Under the pieces are notes generated by a model that did no database searches, had not been told where the DNA came from, and saw only the letters and a program-made list of their open reading frames with translations. A program made the translations under genes and the position numbers. This document shows, in pieces, positions 1-5,619 of a DNA stretch of 12,217 nt (position 1 is its first letter; the number at the start of each line of letters is the position of its first letter). This stretch comes from JAZNUH01 sp045592225 (lineage in GTDB: Bacteria; Bacillota; Clostridia; UMGS1883; UMGS1540). The DNA lies in the NCBI GenBank assembly GCA_045592225.1, contig JAZNUH010000120.1, positions 1 to 12,217 on the forward strand, written 5' to 3'.

Positions 1-36
1 AGGGAATGTAAAAAAGAATTACATTCCCTTTTTCTT
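1..36. terminator. Intrinsic terminator hairpin at the left edge
   Basis: An 11-bp perfect stem (AGGGAATGTAA at 1-11 with TTACATTCCCT at 19-29) closes a 7-nt A-rich loop. On the plus strand it is followed by a T-rich run, so it can stop a plus-strand transcript entering from outside. On the minus strand it lies directly after the lipoprotein stop codon and probably ends the long minus-strand operon, but the minus-strand U-tract would fall outside the window. It is probably bidirectional. Confidence 0.75.
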
Positions 37-688
37 ACTCACCGAAGAATCCGTACTCTCCGTCCAAATTATATATTCCGTAGCATGAAAGTCTGTCTCT
101 TCCGTCGTCCTCTTCAAATCTATAAGGCCACCAGCTGAGAAACTCCTCGGACAGGCTGTCGGTTTTTGCATCGGGGGTGTAGAAAATAAATTCCTTCCCC
201 ATTTCAAGTCCGTAAGGGTCGGAGGTCACGTATAAAACACCGTCCTCTATCCACTGTGTTCCTGCGGGCTTTTGGGTGTCAACATACTGCAGAGTCATTT
301 TATAGCTGTAATCATTAATCTTTTTAACGTCGCCAAACGCACCCTCAAAACTGCACAGATATACTGTACCATTTGGGTGTCCGTCCCCTGTTTCACCCAT
401 ATTACTGTCATGATATTCACCGGTAAAGCTACCGTCCTTCTTCAGCACAAGCTCTGTTCCCCACGCTCCTGCACCGCTGGAAAAATAAAAGTCCATGGGA
501 AAGTCACCGGGCAACGTGTTATCATCCTTCGCCGATGGTGGAGGTGTTACAGGTTTATTTGTGGGTTCTGTTATTTCCGGCTTATCTGTTTGCATTTCTA
601 CCGCCTCGTTAAGAATAACAAGCCCGCATCCGCTTAACAGGCAGACGCACAAAAGTAAACTTAAAAGACACACCATTCTTTTTTTCAT
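35..688 (-). CDS. Secreted lipoprotein of unknown function
   Basis: 217 residues. The N-terminus is a classical lipoprotein signal: basic MKKR, a Leu/Cys-rich hydrophobic stretch, then lipobox LSGC with the lipidated Cys at 21. A Thr/Pro-rich linker follows (about residues 34-55), as expected for a protein tethered to the outer face of the membrane. The rest (about 60-215) is a globular domain rich in Gly, Trp and aromatic residues (SGAGAWGTEL, FLSWWP). It resembles a recurring family of uncharacterised Firmicutes lipoproteins; I recognise no catalytic motif and assign no function. The start is supported by GAGGTG a few bases upstream. It begins 22 bases after the stop of the upstream SDR gene, so it is probably the last gene of that operon, and it ends at the terminator hairpin. 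The lipoprotein class is secure; the function is unknown. Confidence 0.85.
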   Translation of the reverse strand: MKKRMVCLLSLLLCVCLLSGCGLVILNEAVEMQTDKPEITEPTNKPVTPPPSAKDDNTLPGDFPMDFYFSSGAGAWGTELVLKKDGSFTGEYHDSNMGETGDGHPNGTVYLCSFEGAFGDVKKINDYSYKMTLQYVDTQKPAGTQWIEDGVLYVTSDPYGLEMGKEFIFYTPDAKTDSLSEEFLSWWPYRFEEDDGRDRLSCYGIYNLDGEYGFFGE

Positions 689-710
689 TTTATCACCTCA
701 TAAAATAAAA

Positions 711-1589
711 TCACGGCAACCTCTGTTCAGTTTGCACTATAGATTCATACAAGTCATATGTTCTGTAATCGTCCTTATACTCGCTCATACTCTGTTCATA
801 ACAAAAATCGCCAAAAGCTTTATTTACCAGACCTGTCACTTTACTTAGCAATTTCAGTGCCCAATTCATTCCCTTTATAATCAGCACTTTTTTTCCGTAA
901 AGTTCAGAAATAATCTTTACCAAAATTGTAGTATTGAAGTATTCTTTATTTTGAGGACAAAACACGCCTCTTTCACAATTGTCAATCATCAGTTTAACAA
1001 AGCGTGTAAAATTTTTTATATATATAGCCGAACGTTTGTTTGCAACCCTTGGAAAAACAAAGCATTTTTTTGCTAATCTGGATACAGTCTGATAATTCCC
1101 TCTGCATCCTCTGCCGTAAATCATAGGAGGGCGCAAAATAACCACCTTGAAACTATCGTCTTCGAGTTCAACAATACCCTTTTCTGCCTGCAATTTACTT
1201 TCCCCATAATATGACATTGGCAACGGCAGAGTATTTTTTGTTATCATTTTCTCCTTGCCTATAGGGGCACTATCCCCATAAACACTGGCACTACTCATGA
1301 AAATAAATTGACGTACTCCCTCCGCTTTTGCTTTTTCAGCAGTAGCAATTGCCAGCTTTGTATTAATACTAAAATACTTTTCTTTCATTTCTTCTGTTTT
1401 TGTGCCCAGATTAATGTGTGCAAGCCCTGCAACATGAAAGACTGTATCATAACCAGAAAAACTATATTCCTTCCACTGTTCTCCGATCATATCAACAGTA
1501 TCTACTATATAATCATCATGCGATTTAATGTATTTTTCGAATTCCATACCCACATAACTGCCGGCTCCGGTTATAAGTATCTTTGTCAT
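711..1589 (-). CDS. NAD-dependent epimerase/dehydratase (extended SDR), probable nucleotide-sugar enzyme
   Basis: 292 residues from the chosen start. An N-terminal Rossmann motif GAGSYVG (8-14) binds NAD(P). The catalytic SDR set is present: SSASVYG (about 99-105) and YGESK (Tyr128, Lys132). ILRPPMIYGRG matches the region after the active site in UDP-sugar epimerases. The family includes UDP-glucose 4-epimerase-like enzymes and the WbpV/CapN-type proteins of O-antigen and capsule clusters; exact substrate and reaction cannot be read from sequence. A longer open frame starts at an ATG at 1604, but AGGAGG (1595-1600) lies inside that extension, 5 bases before the ATG at 1589, and the shorter form begins directly with the Rossmann strand (MTKILITG). 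It lies 33 bases after the YhbY gene and 22 before the lipoprotein gene. It probably works on the same polysaccharide as CapE, CapF and the glycosyltransferase upstream, but is separated from them by two unrelated genes. Confidence 0.85.
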   Translation of the reverse strand: MTKILITGAGSYVGMEFEKYIKSHDDYIVDTVDMIGEQWKEYSFSGYDTVFHVAGLAHINLGTKTEEMKEKYFSINTKLAIATAEKAKAEGVRQFIFMSSASVYGDSAPIGKEKMITKNTLPLPMSYYGESKLQAEKGIVELEDDSFKVVILRPPMIYGRGCRGNYQTVSRLAKKCFVFPRVANKRSAIYIKNFTRFVKLMIDNCERGVFCPQNKEYFNTTILVKIISELYGKKVLIIKGMNWALKLLSKVTGLVNKAFGDFCYEQSMSEYKDDYRTYDLYESIVQTEQRLP

Positions 1590-1594
1590 TTTCC

Positions 1595-1600
1595 CCTCCT
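1595..1600 (-). promoter_or_regulatory. Ribosome binding site that fixes the SDR start
   Basis: A perfect AGGAGG on the minus strand, 5 bases before the ATG at 1589. It lies inside the longer frame from the ATG at 1604, which has no comparable site of its own. Confidence 0.8.
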
Positions 1601-1622
1601 GCATCCTGTTCGATGACAGATT

Positions 1623-1913
1623 TTATTTCGGAATAACTATACTCTTATTTTCTTTAGATTCGCGGTATATGACAAACTTGTTCCCTATACACTGCACGGG
1701 ATATGCTTCTGTTCTTTCGCATATCCTGTCACAGGTTTCTCTTACATCAAGAAGGGAATTTTCAAGCACCTTCACCTTTATAATTTCGTTTGCTTCAAGC
1801 GCCATATCAATCATTCTTATTGTCTGCTCGCTTACTCCGTCTTTGCCAATCTGATATTTTGCTTCAACACCGTTTGCAAGCTTTCTTAAATATGCTCTTT
1901 GTTTTCCTGTCAT
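1623..1913 (-). CDS. yhbY: YhbY-type (CRM domain) RNA-binding ribosome assembly protein
   Basis: 96 residues, the usual length of bacterial YhbY/YqeI proteins, which are a single CRS1-YhbY (CRM) domain. It opens with MTGKQRAYLRKLAN, characteristic of the family, followed by the IGKDGVSE segment that corresponds to the conserved GxxG-type loop, and then ENSLLDVRE and IGNKFVIYR as expected for the later helix and strand. Known family members bind pre-50S ribosomal particles in bacteria. I take the ATG at 1913, preceded by AGAGG with 8 bases of spacing. An in-frame TTG at 1937 would overlap the end of the Dabb gene and encode an atypical acidic leader. It lies 13 bases after the Dabb gene and 33 before the SDR gene, so it is cotranscribed with polysaccharide genes. 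That is an odd place, since in many Firmicutes it sits near obgE and nadD. Confidence 0.9.
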   Translation of the reverse strand: MTGKQRAYLRKLANGVEAKYQIGKDGVSEQTIRMIDMALEANEIIKVKVLENSLLDVRETCDRICERTEAYPVQCIGNKFVIYRESKENKSIVIPK

Positions 1914-1926
1914 TTCTTCATCCTCT

Positions 1927-2220
1927 TTATTCTTCAAAATCTATACAAGACCTTGTCTGTGTGTAAGGTCTTACCTTTGTGTCTGCAACATTAACATGGG
2001 CCGGGTGAACTGCATAGCCCTTAAGTGCCGCTTCATTTTCAAAAACAGAATACAGCATCACATCAACATTCGAAGAGTCAAGCTTTGCTGTTTGCACCTT
2101 TATTTCCAAAAGTCCGGGGACTACTCCCTTAAGTCCTTCAAGACCTTCTTTAATACCTTTTTTTACCTCATCATTGTTATGTTCCTCTTTAAGCTTCCAA
2201 AGAATAATATGCTTTACCAT
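1927..2220 (-). CDS. Dabb family protein (stress-responsive dimeric alpha/beta barrel)
   Basis: 97 residues, matching a single Dabb (stress-responsive A/B barrel) domain. Visible hallmarks are the opening MVKHIILWKLKE, the central VPGLLEIKVQ strand, the DVMLYSVFENEAALKGY stretch and the near C-terminal HPAHVNVADT, in which the histidine-containing HPxH motif is typical. Members are small ferredoxin-like barrels that dimerise; most have no known reaction, and some plant and polyketide relatives act as cyclases. No specific substrate can be assigned. The start is supported by GAGAGGAG upstream. It lies 22 bases after capF and 13 before yhbY, within the same minus-strand run. Nothing in the family links it to sugar metabolism, so cotranscription may only reflect position. 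Confidence 0.88.
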   Translation of the reverse strand: MVKHIILWKLKEEHNNDEVKKGIKEGLEGLKGVVPGLLEIKVQTAKLDSSNVDVMLYSVFENEAALKGYAVHPAHVNVADTKVRPYTQTRSCIDFEE

Positions 2221-2242
2221 TTTATTTTGCTCCTCTCTTTTG

Positions 2243-3367
2243 CTATACTTCTAAAAAATATGTATCAGGGTTATCATTGTCAAATGGTTCGTTGCACCAC
2301 ATAAACACCACCGCATCCGAATCGGAAATATTTTTTATGTTGTGGGTATATCCTGTGGGTATATCTACAACGCGAAGGTCATCTCCGTCTACTGTATATG
2401 TAATTACTTCATCAGAGAAAACCTTTCTGAAACAAATTTCCACCCTTCCGCTGACCACCAGAAACTTTTCGTTTTTGGTGTTGTGCCAGTGATTGCCCTT
2501 TGTTATTCCCGGTTTTATAATGTTTACCGAAAACTGTCCCCTGTCTGCTGTTCTTATAATCTCGGTAAAAGAGCCGCGGTTGTCCTTATTCATTTTAAGC
2601 TGATAGTCAAAGCCGTCCTTGGGCAAATAGCTCAGGTATGTGCTGTAAAGCTTTTTTACAAACGGGTCGGACATATCCGCAACTTCCAGAGTGCCGCGAC
2701 TTTCTTTAAACGAATAAATAAGCCGCGCCAGTCTGCCAAGGGTTACCTTATGGGTAACAGGTACTCTGCAAAAGTCTGTATTCTTTGTTTCCCTGCCATA
2801 AAGAGCCTCAATAAGCTCGTTTACCACATCGTCAATATAAACCAGAGTAAGCTCTGTATCTTCAGAATTTATGGTTATATCTTCACCCTTTGCAATATTA
2901 TTGCAGAAGGTGGCAACAACACTGTTGTAATTAGGTCTGCACCACTTGCCAAATACTCCGGGCAGACGGTATATGCAAACCCTTACCCCCTCCGCATCAC
3001 CGTAGGCAGATACAAGCTCTTCAGCCTTCTTTTTGCTTATCCCATAGGGATTGTCAAGCACTGCCTGTATTGATGATGTCATTATGACGGGTGCCTTGTT
3101 TTTGTTTTCTTTAAGCTTTTGCAATAAAACTCCGGTAAATTCCGTATTACCCTTTACAAACTCATCCTCCTTTTCAGGTCGGTTTACTCCGGCAAAATGA
3201 AATACTGCTTCACATTCCTTTGTATATACCTCCAGTTCGGACAGGGGTGTGTCAATATCGTAGCCAAAAATTTCATACTCCTCACCCTCAGGTGTCTGTA
3301 AATTCTGCAGTCTTGCCACAAGGTTTTTTCCTATAAAGCCTTTGCATCCTGTTACAAGTATTTTCAT
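2243..3367 (-). CDS. capF: CapF: SDR reductase-cupin fusion of UDP-L-FucNAc synthesis
   Basis: 374 residues, close to the family length of about 370. The N-terminal SDR domain (1 to about 245) has the nucleotide-binding loop GCKGFIG (7-13), TSSIQA, and the catalytic YGISK (Tyr108, Lys112). The C-terminal cupin (about 255-374) has GNHWHNTKNEKF with His293, His295 and Glu300 as likely metal ligands, and a later His in TGYTHNIKN. This two-domain order is diagnostic of CapF/WbjC/FnlB. In Staphylococcus aureus CapF, the cupin epimerises the CapE product at C3 and the SDR domain reduces the 4-keto group with NADPH, giving UDP-2-acetamido-2,6-dideoxy-L-talose, which CapG then converts to UDP-L-FucNAc. 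The start overlaps the capE stop by four bases (ATGA), implying translational coupling. Family call is secure; the final sugar is inferred. Confidence 0.93.
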   Translation of the reverse strand: MKILVTGCKGFIGKNLVARLQNLQTPEGEEYEIFGYDIDTPLSELEVYTKECEAVFHFAGVNRPEKEDEFVKGNTEFTGVLLQKLKENKNKAPVIMTSSIQAVLDNPYGISKKKAEELVSAYGDAEGVRVCIYRLPGVFGKWCRPNYNSVVATFCNNIAKGEDITINSEDTELTLVYIDDVVNELIEALYGRETKNTDFCRVPVTHKVTLGRLARLIYSFKESRGTLEVADMSDPFVKKLYSTYLSYLPKDGFDYQLKMNKDNRGSFTEIIRTADRGQFSVNIIKPGITKGNHWHNTKNEKFLVVSGRVEICFRKVFSDEVITYTVDGDDLRVVDIPTGYTHNIKNISDSDAVVFMWCNEPFDNDNPDTYFLEV

Positions 3368-4407
3368 TTGTTGATCCCCATTCTTAAAAGTTCTTCTCTC
3401 ACAAATGGCAACTGTATAAGTTTTTGCTTTACCTCTTCGACATTTAAAATACGTGTGTTAATCGAATTGTATTCTTCAGCAACACTTATTTTATGGTTAC
3501 CGTTTTCTATATATTTACCATAATTTAAATCTCTGTTGTCTGCCGGCACTCTGAAATAATCTCCCATATCTATTGCCTTTGCCGCTTCTTCCTTTGTAAG
3601 CAGCGCCTCATACATCTTCTCTCCGTGTCTTGTTCCTATTACCTTTATTTCACAATCTGATTCAAACAATTCCTTCACTGCCTGTGCCAACACACCTATT
3701 GTACAAGCAGGTGCCTTTTGTATCATAAGATCTCCGTTTTGTCCGTATTCAAAAGCAAACAACACCAGATCCATTGCCTCTTCAAGACTCATTATGAACC
3801 TTGTCATATCAGGATTGGTTACAGTTAACGGTTGTTTATTTCTTATTTGTTCAACAAACAGTGGTATCACGCTGCCTCTTGAGCACATAACATTACCATA
3901 TCTTGTTCCGCATATTACCGTCTTATCGTTTTCAACATTCCTGGATTTAGCAATGTACACCTTTTCCATCATTGCTTTTGATATGCCCATTGCATTTACA
4001 GGATATGCCGCCTTGTCGGTAGACAGGCATATAACTTTTTCAACACCTGCGTCTATTGCCGCCGAAAGAACATTTTCTGTTCCAAATACATTTGTTTTTA
4101 CAGCCTCTATAGGAAAGAATTCACAGGATGGAACCTGTTTGAGTGCAGCTGCATGAAAAATATAATCCACGCCGTTTATAGCATTTTTTACCGAAGATAA
4201 ATCTCTGACATCACCTATATAAAACTTAAGCTTTCCACTATGCTCCGGGAAGTTTCGCTGATATTCGTGGCGCATATCATCCTGCTTTTTTTCATCACGT
4301 GAAAAAATGCGTATTTCTCCTATGTCAGATCCTATAAATCTACGCAACACAGCATTACCAAAGCTACCTGTTCCTCCGGTAATAAGTAGTGTTTTTTCTT
4401 TAAACAT
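3364..4407 (-). CDS. capE: CapE: UDP-GlcNAc 4,6-dehydratase (5-inverting)
   Basis: 347 residues from the chosen start, as usual for CapE/WbjB/FnlA. The Rossmann loop is GGTGSFG (11-17), and the active site segment is STDKAAYPVNAMGISK with Asp131, Lys132, Met140 and Lys144. Met at the usual SDR Tyr position (MxxxK instead of YxxxK) is a feature of the CapE/WbjB branch and separates it from PseB/FlaA1, which keeps Tyr. The enzyme removes water from UDP-GlcNAc and inverts C5, the first committed step towards UDP-L-FucNAc. The C-terminal GTRHGEKMYEALLT matches the family. A longer frame reaches 4458, but ATG 4407 is preferred: it begins MFKEKTLLITGG, has AAGGGGG upstream, and overlaps the glycosyltransferase stop by only 8 bases. 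It overlaps capF by 4 bases at its 3' end. Confidence 0.94.
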   Translation of the reverse strand: MFKEKTLLITGGTGSFGNAVLRRFIGSDIGEIRIFSRDEKKQDDMRHEYQRNFPEHSGKLKFYIGDVRDLSSVKNAINGVDYIFHAAALKQVPSCEFFPIEAVKTNVFGTENVLSAAIDAGVEKVICLSTDKAAYPVNAMGISKAMMEKVYIAKSRNVENDKTVICGTRYGNVMCSRGSVIPLFVEQIRNKQPLTVTNPDMTRFIMSLEEAMDLVLFAFEYGQNGDLMIQKAPACTIGVLAQAVKELFESDCEIKVIGTRHGEKMYEALLTKEEAAKAIDMGDYFRVPADNRDLNYGKYIENGNHKISVAEEYNSINTRILNVEEVKQKLIQLPFVREELLRMGINK

Positions 4408-5554
4408 CTTCCGTATCCCCCTTAAACATTCTTTCCAACCGCCGTGTAAATTCAGCATCCAGCTTTTTTATTCCACTATTATCAATAAAATCAGCCACAC
4501 TTATTTGTTTTATCGTTTCTGCCACTGTTTCCGGTGTATTCTCTCTGTAATAAAAAATAAAATCATTAACATCCGATACACGAAGAACCGGAATATCAAC
4601 TGAAACAACAATAAGTCCGTTTACCATATATGACAGCACTTTGGATGGGAAGGATGTATTATTAAAAATTTCTCCCGGGTTTTGCGTACTGAGTCCTATG
4701 TGGCAACTTTGAATAAACTTTATATATTCCTCATCTTTTTTTAAACCGTCATAGGTAATGGTACATTTGCTTCTTTCGGAGGTCTCCTGTATAAGTCTTT
4801 TTATTTGCTCCTTCTCCGCCTCTGTCCCGAATCCTATAATATGAACGTGATATCTGCTATCGAGAAATTCCGCAGTTCTTATTGCCGTTTCGGCACCGCC
4901 CTTTATTCTGTCAAATATTCCGGCATAAACACAATGTATTTTACCATCATCAAACCTTGGTGTAATCCTCTTTTCAACCCTATATGTACCATGTACCAGC
5001 GCATAAGGTTTTTTGTCCCTGTTAAACTTTTTTTCCAACAAGCTTGTCGGGAAAATGTACGCGTCTGCACATTCTATAACCTTGTATTCATATTTCACCT
5101 TGCCGGCAGAGTATTTTCTTACATCGGAATAAACCTCTTCAACTTCCAAGATAAGATAGCATTTTGTAATTTTTCTTATCAAATATAGTATTCGTGCTGC
5201 CTTCATTGTGTGATACGCCAGTATCTTTTCACCTTTTTTTACATTAAAAAGCAGATAAAAGAACATATTTGCCAGAAGCAGATAATAACGTATTCCCTTT
5301 AATATTTTGTTGGTTGCACCAAAGGTTGAAAAAAGCCTTACACTTATACTCTCGTCTATAGCGTATTCCCTTCCTCGAACATAGCCTTTTTTCTTTTCTG
5401 TACCTGCAGGAGATATTATCCTGACCTTTTCTCCCACAGCTGTAGCTAAACTTTCGGCTATATATCCCGCTTTTCCGGCCCCTGCGGGCGAAAAACTGCG
5501 TTTCTGCTCTTCATTCAGTTGTGTATCAAAGTCAACTATATATTTTATACTCAT
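4400..5554 (-). CDS. Glycosyltransferase, GT4-like (GT-B fold)
   Basis: 384 residues with no signal peptide, probably acting on the inner face of the membrane. The N-terminal half contains a Gly-rich stretch (SPAGAGKAGYIAESL) and a hydrophobic segment (YYLLLANMFFYLLF, about 89-102) that may contact the membrane. The C-terminal half has CVYAGIFDRIKGG, a typical start of the second Rossmann domain, then YHVHIIGFGTE, and FPSKVLSYMVNGLIVVS, the GT4 sugar-nucleotide binding region. In most GT4 enzymes this reads FPxKxxEYMxxG; here the expected Glu is Ser, so the EX7E motif looks incomplete. Next to capE and capF it probably transfers an amino sugar onto a lipid-linked surface polysaccharide precursor; donor and acceptor are unknown. 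GGAGAA lies 6 bases before the ATG. It is the first gene behind the consensus promoter at 5585-5613 and overlaps capE by 8 bases. Confidence 0.82.
   Translation of the reverse strand: MSIKYIVDFDTQLNEEQKRSFSPAGAGKAGYIAESLATAVGEKVRIISPAGTEKKKGYVRGREYAIDESISVRLFSTFGATNKILKGIRYYLLLANMFFYLLFNVKKGEKILAYHTMKAARILYLIRKITKCYLILEVEEVYSDVRKYSAGKVKYEYKVIECADAYIFPTSLLEKKFNRDKKPYALVHGTYRVEKRITPRFDDGKIHCVYAGIFDRIKGGAETAIRTAEFLDSRYHVHIIGFGTEAEKEQIKRLIQETSERSKCTITYDGLKKDEEYIKFIQSCHIGLSTQNPGEIFNNTSFPSKVLSYMVNGLIVVSVDIPVLRVSDVNDFIFYYRENTPETVAETIKQISVADFIDNSGIKKLDAEFTRRLERMFKGDTEDV
4417..4423 (-). promoter_or_regulatory. Ribosome binding site that fixes the capE start
   Basis: AAGGGGG on the minus strand, 9 bases before the ATG at 4407. 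It differs from AAGGAGG at one position that still allows G-U pairing. It lies within the end of the glycosyltransferase gene and inside the longer capE frame, which argues against the start at 4458. Confidence 0.6.
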
Positions 5555-5584
5555 ATAAAATTCTCCGCTTTTGTTATTAATTTG

Positions 5585-5613
5585 ATTATAGCAAATAATT
5601 TTTTATGTGTCAA
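5585..5613 (-). promoter_or_regulatory. Perfect-consensus sigma-A promoter for the polysaccharide operon
   Basis: On the minus strand, -35 TTGACA (5608-5613), exactly 17 bases of AT-rich spacer (5591-5607), and -10 TATAAT (5585-5590). Both hexamers match consensus at every base. The expected start of transcription is near 5578, giving a leader of about 24 bases before the glycosyltransferase ATG. The -35 box lies only 6 bases past the stop codon of the TetM-like gene and no terminator is visible between them, so read-through from upstream would add to this promoter. Confidence 0.85.
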
Positions 5614-5619
5614 ATATAT

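Noticed and set aside
272..848. Plus-strand open frames opposite the lipoprotein gene and SDR end
   Set aside because: They overlap a gene with a convincing signal peptide and ribosome binding site and have no motif or upstream signal of their own.
2342..3073. A 243-codon plus-strand open frame opposite capF
   Set aside because: It is antisense to a gene with clear SDR and cupin motifs, has no recognisable domain, and is Cys/aromatic-rich as expected for a reverse-frame shadow.
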